Shown here piece by piece: positions 10,627 to 20,732 of a stretch of 32,215 nt of DNA. The DNA comes from an uncultured Anaerovibrio sp. (GTDB lineage: Bacteria > Bacillota > Negativicutes > Selenomonadales > Selenomonadaceae). The stretch lies in assembly GCA_902786545.1 (NCBI GenBank), contig CADACU010000017.1, positions 1-32,215 of the forward strand. The letters are read 5' to 3'. How positions within the stretch are numbered: the stretch's first letter is position 1; every line of letters begins with the position of its first letter. A program made the translations under genes and the position numbers. The notes beneath the pieces are model-generated. The model ran no database searches. It was not told the DNA's origin and saw only the letters and a program-made list of their open reading frames with translations.

Positions 10627-10657
10627 ATTCAAATGGAGTATAAGACTCCATCTGAAT
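10627..10657 (-). terminator. Probable ilvD terminator
   Basis: A 12-bp stem with one mismatch (ATTCA and ATGGAGT on the left, 5-nt loop) lies 11 bp after the ilvD stop. The minus-strand tail is only TTTTACACTTT, so it may be leaky and allow trmL-ppaC expression; no good separate promoter for trmL is seen in the remaining 38 bp. Confidence 0.55.
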
Positions 10658-10667
10658 ATGTTTACAT

Positions 10668-12326
10668 TTAATCAGCCGTCACAACGGCCCCCTTGGAGGC
10701 AGAAGTAGTCAGCTTGGCATATCTGGCCAGATAGCCATGCTTGATTTTTGGCTCAGGCCGCACCCAAGCCGCTTTACGCTTGGCCAAGGTTTCCTCATCA
10801 ACCCTCAGCTCCAGCTTACGGTTTGGAATATCAATATCGATGATGTCACCATCTTCAATGAAAGCAATCGGACCACCGGCCATTGCCTCCGGAGAAACAT
10901 GCCCTATGCAGGCGCCCCGGCTGGCTCCTGAGAACCGGCCATCTGTAATTAGCCCCACCTTCAGGCCACGCCCTACAATAGCTGCCGTCGGATTAAGCAT
11001 TTCCTGCATTCCAGGGCCCCCCTTAGGGCCTTCATAGCGAATAACCACCACATCGCCATCGTGGATTTCCCCCTCCATAATGGCATTAACTGCATCTTCC
11101 TCGGAGCTGTAGCACTTTGCCTTGCCGGAATATACCAGCATATCCTCTGCCACGGCTGAAGCCTTGACAACGGCATTTTCCGGACAAAGATTACCGGAAA
11201 GAATAGCCAGGCCACCCTCAGGGCGATACGGATCCTCCACCGTCTTTATTACATCAGGACGAGTGATTTTAGCCTCGGCAATCCGCTGAGCCACTGTACC
11301 GCAAACCGTCAGAGCATCTGTATGAATAATGCCCTTCTTGGACAGCTCCTTCATTACTGCCGAAATACCACCAGCTTCGTTTAAGTCAACAATATGATGA
11401 TGACCAGCCGGACTCAGACAGGTTATATACGGAGTACGGTGACTGATTTCGTCAAATTTCTGGGCTGGCAACTCAATGCCTGCCTCATGGGCAATAGCGG
11501 TCAAATGAAGCACTGTATTTGAGGAACCACCAATCCCCATATCCACGGTAATGGCGTTTTCGAACGCCTTCATGGTCAAAATATCCCGTGGCTTAATGTC
11601 ATTTTTCACCAGCTCCAAAATACGCTCCCCGGCCCGCTTGGCCAGTAGCTTCCGGGCACCGGTATAGGCTGCCGGAACAGTACCATTGCCTGGAAGCCCC
11701 ATACCTAAAGCCTCAGTAAGACAATTCATGGTATTGGCCGTAAACAGACCGGCACAGGAGCCACAGCCAGGGCAGGCTACTGCTTCAATAGCAGTCATAT
11801 CAGCCTCGCTGATTTTACCGGCAGCGAACTCACCGGCTGCTTCAAATGACTGGCTGACGCTGATATCCTTGCCGTTATGCCGGCCTGGCAGCATAGCTCC
11901 GCCACTTACCACAATACATGGAATATTCAAACGGGCAGCAGCCATCAGCATGCCCGGAATAATCTTATCGCAATTTGGAATGAGTACCAATCCATCAAAA
12001 CCGGTAGCCATGGCCACAGCCTCAATAGAGTCAGCAATCAGCTCCCGGCTGGCCAGGGAATATTTCATACCGGTATGCCCCATAGCAATACCGTCACAAA
12101 CCCCGATAGCCGGAAATTCCATTGGTGTACCACCCGCAGCCGCTACCCCCAGCTTGGTTGCTTCAGCGATTTCCCGCAGATGAATATGTCCTGGAATAAC
12201 CTCGTTAAAGGAATTGCAGATACCAATCAATGGCTTCTTCAAATCCTCCGGACCAAATCCCATAGCATTAAACAGTGATCGGTGGGCACAACGGGTGGCC
12301 CCCTTTTTTACAACATCTGATCTCAT
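10668..12326 (-). CDS. ilvD: Dihydroxy-acid dehydratase
   Basis: 552-residue Fe-S dehydratase of the IlvD/Edd family, converting 2,3-dihydroxy-isovalerate or -methylvalerate to the 2-keto acids for valine, isoleucine and leucine. Likely cluster cysteines are C37 (GICNSFNE), C119 ([11 protein letters not shown]) and C191 ([19 protein letters not shown] region). The C-terminal block [14 protein letters not shown] is the family signature. The ATG reading MRSDVVKKG is chosen: CAGGTG sits 8 bases upstream, whereas the longer frame would start on GTG within that ribosome site. No other ilv or leu genes are adjacent. It has its own promoter and terminator. Confidence 0.97.
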   Translation of the reverse strand: MRSDVVKKGATRCAHRSLFNAMGFGPEDLKKPLIGICNSFNEVIPGHIHLREIAEATKLGVAAAGGTPMEFPAIGVCDGIAMGHTGMKYSLASRELIADSIEAVAMATGFDGLVLIPNCDKIIPGMLMAAARLNIPCIVVSGGAMLPGRHNGKDISVSQSFEAAGEFAAGKISEADMTAIEAVACPGCGSCAGLFTANTMNCLTEALGMGLPGNGTVPAAYTGARKLLAKRAGERILELVKNDIKPRDILTMKAFENAITVDMGIGGSSNTVLHLTAIAHEAGIELPAQKFDEISHRTPYITCLSPAGHHHIVDLNEAGGISAVMKELSKKGIIHTDALTVCGTVAQRIAEAKITRPDVIKTVEDPYRPEGGLAILSGNLCPENAVVKASAVAEDMLVYSGKAKCYSSEEDAVNAIMEGEIHDGDVVVIRYEGPKGGPGMQEMLNPTAAIVGRGLKVGLITDGRFSGASRGACIGHVSPEAMAGGPIAFIEDGDIIDIDIPNRKLELRVDEETLAKRKAAWVRPEPKIKHGYLARYAKLTTSASKGAVVTAD

Positions 12327-12413
12327 AATACACACCTGCCTATTTTGCTTTCAAAAAACTATGTCATACATAACCTTGTTGAAATAGATAAACACCATAT
12401 CCAAACATTTCAT

Positions 12414-12441
12414 ATTTTATCATATTTCCGGCTACTTTCAA
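12414..12441 (-). promoter_or_regulatory. Promoter of ilvD
   Basis: Minus strand TTGAAA (12436-12441), 16-bp spacer, TAAAAT (12414-12419) with a TG one base before it. Predicted start near 12407 gives a leader of about 80 nt. I saw no T-box or leader-peptide features in this leader. Confidence 0.6.
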
Positions 12442-12464
12442 ACAGTATATTGTCTAAAAGAAAA

Positions 12465-12486
12465 ACCGGTCATTGATATGACCGGT
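12465..12486 (-). terminator. Terminator of the arginine operon
   Basis: Perfect 9-bp stem ACCGGTCAT/ATGACCGGT with a 4-nt loop, followed on the minus strand by TTTTTCTTTT, 18 bp past the argH stop. Confidence 0.92.
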
Positions 12487-12504
12487 ATATTCATTTTTAT
12501 AGAA

Positions 12505-13935
12505 TTACGGATTTACCGACACCTGCTTGGCAGCTTTGGTTTTTACCAGCTGATCCTCATTGCTCAATATATCCTTGGCTAGCTTCAGCTGCATATCCAC
12601 CTGACCATAGGAAGTACCACCATATGAATTGCGGTTCTTCACACAGGTTTCCGGACTGATAGCATCGTAAATGTCCGTCTCAAAGAGCTCAGACAGTGCC
12701 TTGAACTCATCCATTGACATATCAGCCAGCCATTTGCCAGTCTCTATGCAATGATGAACTGCCTTGCCGGATACGGCATGAGCCTGTCTGAATGGCATTC
12801 CCTTCTTCACCAGATAATCTGCCAAATCAGTCGCATTGGAGAAATCCTCAGCTACTGCCCGACGCATCACTTCAGCCCGAACCTTCATCCCCCGGATAAT
12901 CCGGGCATAAACCGCCAGACTGAATTTGATGGTATCAATGGTATCAAAAATACCTTCCTTGTCCTCCTGCAAATCCTTATTGTAGGCCAACGGCAACCCT
13001 TTTACAGTGCTGAGCATTGCCATGAGATGACCTACCACCCGGCCGGTCTTGCCCCGAACCAATTCCGATACATCAGGATTTTTCTTCTGAGGCATCATAG
13101 AAGATCCGGTACAATGGGCATCATCCAACTCAATAAAGAAGAACTCCCGGGAACACCACAAAATAGTTTCCTCACTGAGCCGGGAGAGGTGAACCATCAA
13201 AATTGATGCCGCTGACAAAAATTCCATAATATAATCCCGGTCTGATACTGCATCAAGACTGTTGGAATATATATTATCAAAATTCAGCTGCTGAGCCACA
13301 TATTCCCTATCAATCGGGAAGGTAGTCCCAGCCAGGGCTCCTGCCCCCAGTGGCATAATATCACAGCGTTCATATACGCCATTAAACCGCTCAAAATCCC
13401 GTTTCAGCATGGAAAAATACGCCATCATATGATGGGAAAACAGTATCGGCTGCGCCCGCTGAAGATGGGTATAGCCCGGCATAATCACATCATGGTACTT
13501 TTCCGCTGTTTCCACCAAGGCCCGCTGCATATCTAAAATCAGCTGCTGAACCTCTACCACCTGACGACGAATAAACATATGGGTATCCAGCGCCACCTGG
13601 TCGTTCCGGCTGCGAGCCGTATGGAGGCGACCACCGGCCTCCCCAATGGCATCCGTCAGCCGCTTCTCAATGTTCATATGAATATCTTCCAGTGCCACCT
13701 CAAAGGAAAACTGACCAGCTTCAATTTTCGTATAAATATCCTTCAGGCCGGCAATAATGGCATCACGGTCTGCCTCGGAGATAATGCCAGCCTTGGCCAG
13801 CATGGTGGCATGGGCAATAGATCCGGCAATATCCTCGCTATACATCCGCTTGTCAAAATCAATGGAGGCCTGAAAATCGTTTATCATCTCATCGGTTGAC
13901 TTGGAAAACCGGCCCCCCCAGAGCTGTTCAGCCAT
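12505..13935 (-). CDS. argH: Argininosuccinate lyase
   Basis: 476-residue fumarase/aspartase-superfamily lyase that splits argininosuccinate into arginine and fumarate, the last step of arginine synthesis. Conserved regions: HTARSRNDQ (about 105-113), the TH pair at 156-157 holding the catalytic histidine, and the flexible signature loop GSSMMPQKKNPD (about 277-288). Starting at MAEQLWGGRF gives family length; the ATG is one base after the argG stop (TAA-T-ATG), with AGG nearby, so translation is probably coupled. Last gene of the operon, with a strong terminator after it. Confidence 0.98.
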   Translation of the reverse strand: MAEQLWGGRFSKSTDEMINDFQASIDFDKRMYSEDIAGSIAHATMLAKAGIISEADRDAIIAGLKDIYTKIEAGQFSFEVALEDIHMNIEKRLTDAIGEAGGRLHTARSRNDQVALDTHMFIRRQVVEVQQLILDMQRALVETAEKYHDVIMPGYTHLQRAQPILFSHHMMAYFSMLKRDFERFNGVYERCDIMPLGAGALAGTTFPIDREYVAQQLNFDNIYSNSLDAVSDRDYIMEFLSAASILMVHLSRLSEETILWCSREFFFIELDDAHCTGSSMMPQKKNPDVSELVRGKTGRVVGHLMAMLSTVKGLPLAYNKDLQEDKEGIFDTIDTIKFSLAVYARIIRGMKVRAEVMRRAVAEDFSNATDLADYLVKKGMPFRQAHAVSGKAVHHCIETGKWLADMSMDEFKALSELFETDIYDAISPETCVKNRNSYGGTSYGQVDMQLKLAKDILSNEDQLVKTKAAKQVSVNP

Positions 13936-13936
13936 A

Positions 13937-15148
13937 TTATTTACCTGCCTTTTCCTGCATGAGTGCACGAACCTTCAATGGGAGACCGAAGAGGTTGATG
14001 AAGCCTTCCGCATCAGCCTGATTGTATACATGATCCTCCTCAAAGGTTACATATTCCTGATTATACAGGGAATATGGAGATTTAGCACCAGCGCTCATAA
14101 TGTTGCCCTTATAGAGCTTCAGTTTAACAGTACCGGTAACAGTCTCCTGAGTACTGTCCACGAATGCAGACAGAGCTTCCCGCAGCTGGCAGAACCACAT
14201 TCCATCGTATACCAGCTCACCAAACCGGATAGCAGCCCCTTCCTTGTAATGGAAGGTAGCCCGATCCAGACAGAGATACTCCAGCTCACGGTGTGCATAG
14301 TAGAGAATAGCTCCACCTGGGTTTTCATATACGCCACGGGACTTCATGCCCACCAGACGGTTTTCGCAGATATCTACAATACCAATACCATTGCGGGCAC
14401 CGATTTCATTCAGCTTATTCAGCAGTTCAACTGCTCCCATACGCTGACCATTAACCGCTACCGGAATCCCCTTCTCAAAGCATACTGTTACTTCCTCCGG
14501 CTTGTCAGCAGCGTCTTCTGGTGCCTTGGATACCAAATACATCTCATTCTGAGGTGCATTCCAAGGATCTTCCAAATCAGAGCCTTCATGGGACAGATGC
14601 CAGATATTCTTGTCCATGGAATACTTCTTGTTATCAGTAGGAATATCAATATTATGAGCCTTGGCATACTCAATTTCCTGAGTACGGGACAACAGCTCCC
14701 ACTCACGCCATGGAGCGATAATTCCCATATTAGGTGCCAAAGCCTTTACAGTCAGTTCAAAACGCACCTGATCATTCCCCTTGCCGGTAGCACCGTGGGC
14801 AATAGCATCCGCGCCTTCTTCCTTGGCAATCTCCACCAGCTTCTTGGCAATTAACGGACGGGCAAAGGAAGTGCCCAGAAGGTACTTGCCCTCATATACA
14901 GCCCCAGCCTTCAGGGTAGGCCATACATAATCAGTAAGGAACTCCTCCGTAAGATCAGCAATATAGCACTTGGAGGCACCGGAACGCAGTGCCTTGTCGT
15001 GAATAGCCTGCATATCATCACCTTGGCCAATATCGGCGCAGCAGGCAATAACCTCACAACCACCATAGTTCTCCTTCAACCAAGGAATAATAACGGAGGT
15101 ATCCAAACCACCGGAATATGCTAATACAACTTTCTTAAACTCTGCCAT
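13937..15148 (-). CDS. argG: Argininosuccinate synthase
   Basis: 403-residue ATP-dependent ligase joining citrulline and aspartate to argininosuccinate. The N-terminal PP-loop AYSGGLDTS (about 10-18) binds [16 protein letters not shown] and [10 protein letters not shown] are further family blocks. Length is typical of the type found in Firmicutes. AAGGAG lies upstream of the ATG. It sits 37 bp after argF and one base before argH. Confidence 0.98.
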   Translation of the reverse strand: MAEFKKVVLAYSGGLDTSVIIPWLKENYGGCEVIACCADIGQGDDMQAIHDKALRSGASKCYIADLTEEFLTDYVWPTLKAGAVYEGKYLLGTSFARPLIAKKLVEIAKEEGADAIAHGATGKGNDQVRFELTVKALAPNMGIIAPWREWELLSRTQEIEYAKAHNIDIPTDNKKYSMDKNIWHLSHEGSDLEDPWNAPQNEMYLVSKAPEDAADKPEEVTVCFEKGIPVAVNGQRMGAVELLNKLNEIGARNGIGIVDICENRLVGMKSRGVYENPGGAILYYAHRELEYLCLDRATFHYKEGAAIRFGELVYDGMWFCQLREALSAFVDSTQETVTGTVKLKLYKGNIMSAGAKSPYSLYNQEYVTFEEDHVYNQADAEGFINLFGLPLKVRALMQEKAGK

Positions 15149-15185
15149 AATAATTATCTCCTTTATTTATATATTTTTGTGAGTC

Positions 15186-16115
15186 TTAACCCATAAGAAG
15201 GGCCATGATAGCCTTCTGGGTATGAAGACGGTTCTCTGCTTCATCAAAAATTACATCAGCATATGCTTCCATAATTTCATCGGTGATTTCCTCACCTCGA
15301 TAAGCCGGCAGGCAATGCATTACAATAACCCGCTTGTCAGCCACCTGAAGCAAGGCTTCATTGACCTGATAATCCTTGAAGATTTTCTTTCGTTCATCAT
15401 GTTCAGCTTCCTGCCCCATGCTGGCCCAAGTATCAGTAACAACAATATCTGCCTCCTTGGCTGCCTCAAATGGGTCATTCACCAATTCAATAGATGCGCC
15501 GGTTTCCTTGGCATCCTCTACGGCATTTTTATAAACCTGGTCATCCGGCTCAAACCCCTTTGGTGTAGCGGCAACAAAGTTAATTCCTGCCTTGGCACAG
15601 CCGTACATATAGGAATTGGTCATATTGTTGCCATCCCCTACATAGGCCATTTTAAGACCTTTCAAATTCTTGCCTTTATGTTCCTGAATCGTCAGAAGGT
15701 CAGTCAGCACCTGACAAGGATGTAAAAGATCAGTGAGAGCATTGATTACCGGTACATCGGACCATTGGGCAAACTCCTCTACCCGGTCATGGCCGAAAGT
15801 ACGAATCATAATGCCGTCCAGATAACGGGACATTACTCGGGCTGTATCCTTTATCGGCTCACCCCGGCCCAGCTGCAAATCCCGATTGGACAGAAACAGG
15901 GCCTGTCCTCCCAGCTGGTACATACCAGTTTCAAAGGACAAACGGGTACGGGTGGAAGACTTTTCAAAAATCATCCCCAAGGTCTTGCCTTTGAGCAGAT
16001 GATGCTCAATGCCAGCCTTCTGTTTGGCTTTCAAGTCATGGGCCAATGCCAAAATTTCATTGACCTCATCCACGGATAGATCGTGAATGGAAAGCAAATC
16101 CTTGCCTTTTAACAT
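15186..16115 (-). CDS. argF: Ornithine carbamoyltransferase
   Basis: 309-residue transcarbamylase converting ornithine and carbamoyl phosphate to citrulline. Carbamoyl-phosphate site: KSSTRTRLSFE (STRTR at 54-58) and HPCQ (132-135). Ornithine site: DTWASMG (228-234) and HCLP (267-270). Full length. GGAGG stands eight bases before the ATG. The 81-bp gap to argD is the widest in the operon and contains a good promoter match, so argFGH may be expressed separately. The position within an arginine biosynthetic operon favours the anabolic role over a catabolic (arcB-like) one. Confidence 0.97.
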   Translation of the reverse strand: MLKGKDLLSIHDLSVDEVNEILALAHDLKAKQKAGIEHHLLKGKTLGMIFEKSSTRTRLSFETGMYQLGGQALFLSNRDLQLGRGEPIKDTARVMSRYLDGIMIRTFGHDRVEEFAQWSDVPVINALTDLLHPCQVLTDLLTIQEHKGKNLKGLKMAYVGDGNNMTNSYMYGCAKAGINFVAATPKGFEPDDQVYKNAVEDAKETGASIELVNDPFEAAKEADIVVTDTWASMGQEAEHDERKKIFKDYQVNEALLQVADKRVIVMHCLPAYRGEEITDEIMEAYADVIFDEAENRLHTQKAIMALLMG

Positions 16116-16177
16116 CTATATAACCTCCAAACATTCCTTTTTTCTGTGGCGAAAACTTTTGTACACCAACAGGGAAT

Positions 16178-16207
16178 ATTATACAACAAATCTGGCCTAT
16201 TTGTTAA
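16178..16207 (-). promoter_or_regulatory. Candidate internal promoter in front of argF
   Basis: Minus strand TTAACA (16202-16207), 18-bp spacer, perfect TATAAT (16178-16183). The -35 overlaps the argD stop codon. Predicted start near 16171, leader about 55 nt. I see no ARG-box-like palindrome beside it. Confidence 0.55.
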
Positions 16208-17396
16208 TGAATTCCGGCAAAACTTCCGCCAAAATATCACATACTTCATCAATGTGCTCTTTATTTATAATGAGTGGTGGCACAAACCGGAGGACATTGC
16301 CAGCGGTACAATTGATGATAGCCCCCTTGGTCAGACAGGCATTGACAATATCCCGCCCTGGCTGGGTCAGCTCCATACCAAGGATGAGTCCCATCCCACG
16401 AACTTCTTTAACAAGGTCCGGATACTGTGCCTTAATTTTTTCCAGACGGGACTTCATATATTCTCCCATGGCGTCCACATTGGACAGGAAGGTGTCATTC
16501 CCCACCACATCCAATACCACATTAGCCGCGGCACAAGCCAGTGGATTACCACCAAAGGTGGAACCATGATCTCCAGCATGGAACACTGAAGCCACCTTAT
16601 CAGAAGCGATAAAGGCTCCAATTGGCACCCCACCAGCCAGGCCCTTGGCCAAGGTTACAATATCCGGCTTTACGCCAAATTTATCATAAGTGAAAAATTT
16701 ACCGCTGCGACCGATACCTGTCTGGATTTCATCAAATATCAGCAGGGCGTTGTGCTTATTACAAAGCTCACGGACTTTGGTTAAATAAGCAGCATCTGGT
16801 ACATGCACGCCGCCTTCACCCTGAATAGGCTCCAGCATAACTGCTGCGGTTTTATCACTCATTATCTGTTCAAGAGCAGCTATATCATTGTATGGCACAT
16901 AGTCAAAGCCGTCCGGCAATGGACCAAAGCCCGCCTGATATTTAGGCTGCCCAGTTGCGGTCAATGTTGCAATCGTACGGCCGTGAAAGCTGTGCTCAGC
17001 CGTAATAATCTGGTTTTTATCCTCAGCAATGCTATGGGCATATTTACGGGCCAGCTTAATGGCTCCCTCATTAGCCTCAGCACCGGAATTTCCGAAAAAC
17101 ACCTTGTCCAGTCCGCTTAGCTTGGTCAGCTTTTCCGCTGCATCAGCCTGCACCTGGGTATAGTACAGATTGGAGCAGTGAATCATTTTACCGGCCTGAT
17201 CAGCTACAGCCTTTACCAGCTCCGGATGATTATGTCCCAACACATTTACTGCTATACCACCCAAAAAATCAATGTATTTCTTGCCATGAGTGTCATAAAC
17301 ATAGACACCGTCACCGTGGTCCAACACTATCTTGTAGCGGGCAAAGACGGGCAGGTAATCTCTGGCATCCTTGGCATAAATCTGTTCATCAGTCAT
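16197..17396 (-). CDS. argD: Acetylornithine aminotransferase
   Basis: 399-residue class III PLP aminotransferase making N-acetylornithine from N-acetylglutamate semialdehyde with glutamate as amino donor. The PLP lysine is K251 in VTLAKGLAGGVPIGA; D222 in LIFDEIQTGIGR contacts the cofactor; FGNSGAEANEGAIKLAR (about 101-117) and HSFHGRT (135-141) are family blocks. The order within the arginine operon supports ArgD over GabT or other class III enzymes. AGGGGTG lies upstream of the ATG; the gap to argB is 22 bp. Confidence 0.97.
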   Translation of the reverse strand: MTDEQIYAKDARDYLPVFARYKIVLDHGDGVYVYDTHGKKYIDFLGGIAVNVLGHNHPELVKAVADQAGKMIHCSNLYYTQVQADAAEKLTKLSGLDKVFFGNSGAEANEGAIKLARKYAHSIAEDKNQIITAEHSFHGRTIATLTATGQPKYQAGFGPLPDGFDYVPYNDIAALEQIMSDKTAAVMLEPIQGEGGVHVPDAAYLTKVRELCNKHNALLIFDEIQTGIGRSGKFFTYDKFGVKPDIVTLAKGLAGGVPIGAFIASDKVASVFHAGDHGSTFGGNPLACAAANVVLDVVGNDTFLSNVDAMGEYMKSRLEKIKAQYPDLVKEVRGMGLILGMELTQPGRDIVNACLTKGAIINCTAGNVLRFVPPLIINKEHIDEVCDILAEVLPEFINK

Positions 17397-17418
17397 TTAT
17401 GTACACCCCTTCTCATCC

Positions 17419-18306
17419 TTATTTGATAACTTGCGTACCTATACCGCTGGAGGTCAACAGCTCCAAAATAATGGAATGTGGCTGTCGGCCATCTATAATA
17501 TGAACCTTATTGGTTCCAGACTCTATGGACTTCAGGCAAGCTTCAATTTTCGGTATCATACCGCCGGAAATAATGCCGGACTTAATGTAATCCTTGGCCT
17601 CGGCTACCGTCAGAGTGGAAATAAAGGTATCCTTGTCCGCGAAATCCTTGTATACACCTTCGGTATCAGTCAACAGCAACAGCTTTTCCGCCTGCAGGGC
17701 CCCGGCAATCTCGGCTGCCACATAATCAGCGTTGATATTGTAGCTTTCACCATCCTCCCCTACACCAATCGGGGCAATCACCGGAATATAATCATTATCC
17801 AGCAGGGTATCTAAAATCGAAGTATCAATGGATGCCACCTGACCGACATAGCCTATGTCCACATTTTCCTTCTGTCCGGTCTCATCATATACGGTGGCCA
17901 GCTTTTTCTGGGCCTTGATAAGCCCTGCATCCTTGCCACTGAGGCCAACAGCCTTGACACCACGGTGGTTAAGCATATTCACAATGTCAGAATTCACTTT
18001 GCCATCCAACACCATCTCCGCAATCTCCACTGTTTCCTCATCAGTCACCCGCAATCCACTGACAAAAGCCGACTGCTTGCCCACCTTTTTCAAAAACTGG
18101 GTAATATCCGGGCCGCCTCCGTGTACAATAACCGGTCGCATTCCCACATATTTCAGCAGGCTTACATCTTCCATTACCTTCTGTTTTAAGTCCTCATTTA
18201 TCATTGCATTGCCACCGTATTTGATGACGATGGTTTTGCCATAAAACTCCTGTATATAAGGCAGAGCCTCTACCAGAATCCCCGCCCGCTTTTCTGCATC
18301 TAACAT
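17419..18306 (-). CDS. argB: Acetylglutamate kinase
   Basis: 295-residue amino acid kinase phosphorylating N-acetylglutamate, commonly the arginine-feedback step of the cyclic pathway. Motifs: VIKYGGNAM (about 27-35) for phosphate binding, VHGGGPDI, VGLSGKDAGLI and SGGMIPKIEAC near the C-terminus. The ATG reading MLDAEKRAG is preferred, with GGAGTGAGG upstream; the longer frame adds 12 unsupported residues. The N-terminal helix (AGILVEALPYIQEFYGK) is the kind that forms the arginine-sensitive hexamer in homologues, so feedback inhibition is plausible. Confidence 0.97.
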   Translation of the reverse strand: MLDAEKRAGILVEALPYIQEFYGKTIVIKYGGNAMINEDLKQKVMEDVSLLKYVGMRPVIVHGGGPDITQFLKKVGKQSAFVSGLRVTDEETVEIAEMVLDGKVNSDIVNMLNHRGVKAVGLSGKDAGLIKAQKKLATVYDETGQKENVDIGYVGQVASIDTSILDTLLDNDYIPVIAPIGVGEDGESYNINADYVAAEIAGALQAEKLLLLTDTEGVYKDFADKDTFISTLTVAEAKDYIKSGIISGGMIPKIEACLKSIESGTNKVHIIDGRQPHSIILELLTSSGIGTQVIK

Positions 18307-18359
18307 TATAGCCTCACTCCAAACAGAAACCTCATCCGTCACGCTACGACTAATTATCC

Positions 18360-19571
18360 TCAGGTATGATACTCCCCATTGATCTTCACATACTCATAGG
18401 AGAAATCACAGCTCCATACTGTGGCTGATACATCCCCCATGCCCATTTCCACATCGATAACAATATCGTGCTCAGCCATTACCTGGGCCAGCTTCTCCGC
18501 ATCAAAATCTGCCCCCAGACCGTTAGCATATACCGGAATATCACCGAACTTAATCACGGTCTTTTCCGGAACCATTGGTACCCCGGCATAACCTACTGCA
18601 CAGATTACCCGTCCCCAATTTGGATCCTCACCGAAAAAGGCTGTTTTAACCAATGGTGACTTGGCAATACTCATAGCCACAGTTTTGGCATCCTCAAAGG
18701 TCTTAGTACCATTAACATTGATGGTCAGGAACTTGGTAGCCCCTTCACCATCTGCAGCAATCCGTTTGGACAGCTCCTGACAAATGGTCTTTAGTGCATC
18801 ATAAAACTTAGAATACGCTTCTGTACCTTCTTGTATTTCCGCATTGCCGGCCTCGCCGTTGGCCAGTACCAGCACTGTATCATTGGTACTCATATCACCA
18901 TCCACGGAAATCATATTGAAGGTAACCTCCACAATATCAGAAAGGGTCTTCTGTAACAGTGGTGCTCCGATATTGGCATCAGTGGAAATGTAGCACAGCA
19001 TGGTGGCCATATTCGGCTGAATCATACCAGAACCCTTGGCAATAGCTCCGAACCGTACCTCTTTGCCCCCGATTTCCACGGCGAAGGAACAGGCCTTTGA
19101 ATAGGTATCTGTAGTGATAATTGCGTTTCCGGCATTAACACTGCCCTCCTCGGACAACTCTGCAGCCGCTGCCTTGATACCGGCTGCCATCTTGTCCATC
19201 GGCAGATTTACACCAATGATACCCGTAGAACCAACCAAAACATCATAAGGGTCACAGCCCAGCTCCGCTGCTGCCAGCTTGGCCATTTCCTGAGCATTTT
19301 TCAACCCTATCTCACCGGTACAGGCATTGGCACAGCCTGCATTGGCCACGATAGCATGTGCCTTGCCATCCTTTATATGCTCTTTATCAACAATGACTGG
19401 TGCTGCCGCTACAGCATTCTTGGTAAATACACCGGCTACTGCCGCTTCCTTTTCGGTATAAATCAATGCCAAATCCAAATTACCGCTCTTCTTTATACCA
19501 GCCTTGACACCAGCTGCCTTAAATCCCTTTGGAAAAGTAACTCCCGCCTTTGCACTCTTGTCACTAAACAT
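18360..19571 (-). CDS. argJ: Glutamate N-acetyltransferase / amino-acid acetyltransferase
   Basis: 403-residue ArgJ that moves the acetyl group from N-acetylornithine to glutamate, closing the acetyl cycle. The self-cleavage site is AT-ML in NMATMLCYISTDAN: cleavage before T190 gives the alpha and beta chains, with T190 as nucleophile. Other blocks are ANAGCANACTG and GSTGIIGVNLP. I chose MFSDKSAK, with GGGAGG nine bases upstream; the longer frame adds 10 residues covering the ribosome site. No argA or argE is in the window, so ArgJ may be the main ornithine-forming enzyme; whether it also accepts acetyl-CoA cannot be told. Confidence 0.97.
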   Translation of the reverse strand: MFSDKSAKAGVTFPKGFKAAGVKAGIKKSGNLDLALIYTEKEAAVAGVFTKNAVAAAPVIVDKEHIKDGKAHAIVANAGCANACTGEIGLKNAQEMAKLAAAELGCDPYDVLVGSTGIIGVNLPMDKMAAGIKAAAAELSEEGSVNAGNAIITTDTYSKACSFAVEIGGKEVRFGAIAKGSGMIQPNMATMLCYISTDANIGAPLLQKTLSDIVEVTFNMISVDGDMSTNDTVLVLANGEAGNAEIQEGTEAYSKFYDALKTICQELSKRIAADGEGATKFLTINVNGTKTFEDAKTVAMSIAKSPLVKTAFFGEDPNWGRVICAVGYAGVPMVPEKTVIKFGDIPVYANGLGADFDAEKLAQVMAEHDIVIDVEMGMGDVSATVWSCDFSYEYVKINGEYHT

Positions 19572-19624
19572 AGCAAATCCTCCCAATAAATCTATATTCA
19601 AAATTCCAATTATCTAATGCCTAA

Positions 19625-20662
19625 TTATGGATACATCGGTACAACATCAAGTCCCAGCTTTTCATCCAGGCCACAGGCGATATTAAAATTCTGTACCGCC
19701 TGTCCAGCCGCCCCTTTTACCAGATTATCAATGGCAGAAAGAACGATTACCCGATGGGTACGCAAGTCAATATGCCAGCCCAGTTCACAATAGTTGGACC
19801 CCCGCACATTCTTCGTCGCCGGATAACCGTTACGGCCCAACAGTCTGATAAAGAACTCCTGTCCATACATATCCTCATATGCCTTATCCACCTGCTCCGG
19901 TGTAACGCCTTCCTGCAGCGTGGCATAACAGGTACTGAGTATTCCTCGGGACATAGGTACCAGATGCGGCGTAAAATTCAACACTGTAGTCTCACCAGAC
20001 AGCCCCGTCAAGGCCTGCTCAATTTCCGGTGTATGTCGGTGGGTTGCTACCCCATAAGCCTTGAAGTTATCATAGAGCTCCGGAAAGTGATTAGGAAGCT
20101 TAGCTCCCCGGCCAGCCCCGGAAACACCGGACTTAGCGTCCACTACCACACTGGACATCTTTATCAACCGGTTCTTGGCCAACGGAGCCAGCGCCAATAT
20201 GCTGGCTGTGGTATAACAGCCTGCATTACCGATTATCTTGGCATCCTTTATCTGCTTTCTATACAGCTCAGCCAGACCATATACCCGGGGTGCATCCTTA
20301 TGAATATGCTCCACCTTATACCAGGCCTCGTAAATATCCGTGTCATCGAAGCGATAATCAGCTCCTAGATCTATAATTCGGGTTGGCATATTTTCCAGTG
20401 CCTTCCCCACCTTCATGGCATGGCCGTGAGGCAGGCAAATAAACACGAAATCACTATCCTTGCCGATTTTATCAATTTCCTTCATACTGATCAGCTTCTG
20501 GTTATATATGCCTCGCAAGTGGGGATATAAATCAGAAATATATTCACCGGCATGGCTTTCGGAAGTAATATGCACTACCTGAGTCTCCGGATGATTATGC
20601 AATATTCGTAATAATTCAGCTCCGGCATAGCCGGTAGCCCCAATAACGCTAACCTTTTTCAT
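19625..20662 (-). CDS. argC: N-acetyl-gamma-glutamyl-phosphate reductase
   Basis: 345-residue NADPH-dependent reductase of the aspartate-semialdehyde-dehydrogenase fold, forming N-acetylglutamate semialdehyde. N-terminal dinucleotide motif GATGYAGAELLR (8-19); catalytic cysteine C149 in GNAGCYTT; later KSGVSGAGRGAK and HRHTPEIEQ blocks. AAGGGGGC precedes the ATG. It is the first gene of argCJBDFGH, with a consensus-like promoter and an operator-like palindrome upstream. Confidence 0.98.
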   Translation of the reverse strand: MKKVSVIGATGYAGAELLRILHNHPETQVVHITSESHAGEYISDLYPHLRGIYNQKLISMKEIDKIGKDSDFVFICLPHGHAMKVGKALENMPTRIIDLGADYRFDDTDIYEAWYKVEHIHKDAPRVYGLAELYRKQIKDAKIIGNAGCYTTASILALAPLAKNRLIKMSSVVVDAKSGVSGAGRGAKLPNHFPELYDNFKAYGVATHRHTPEIEQALTGLSGETTVLNFTPHLVPMSRGILSTCYATLQEGVTPEQVDKAYEDMYGQEFFIRLLGRNGYPATKNVRGSNYCELGWHIDLRTHRVIVLSAIDNLVKGAAGQAVQNFNIACGLDEKLGLDVVPMYP

Positions 20663-20688
20663 AAATATGCCCCCTTGTCAATGAGTAA

Positions 20689-20717
20689 ATTATACAGCTT
20701 TTATTCATAAAAAGCAA
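20689..20717 (-). promoter_or_regulatory. Promoter of the arginine operon
   Basis: Minus strand TTGCTT (20712-20717), exact 17-bp spacer, perfect TATAAT (20689-20694). Predicted start near 20682, with a leader of about 20 nt. A single TGAAT-type ArgR half-site falls inside the spacer. Confidence 0.75.
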
Positions 20718-20732
20718 GTTTTTGTTAATATT

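Noticed and set aside
12327-12413. T-box or leader-peptide attenuator for ilvD
   Set aside because: No T-box core sequence, no run of branched-chain codons, and no terminator before ilvD in this strand orientation.
13901-14854. 317-codon plus-strand open frame opposite argG
   Set aside because: It lies wholly antisense to argG and the start of argH, has no ribosome site, and its product is of random composition. Shadow of codon bias in the real gene.
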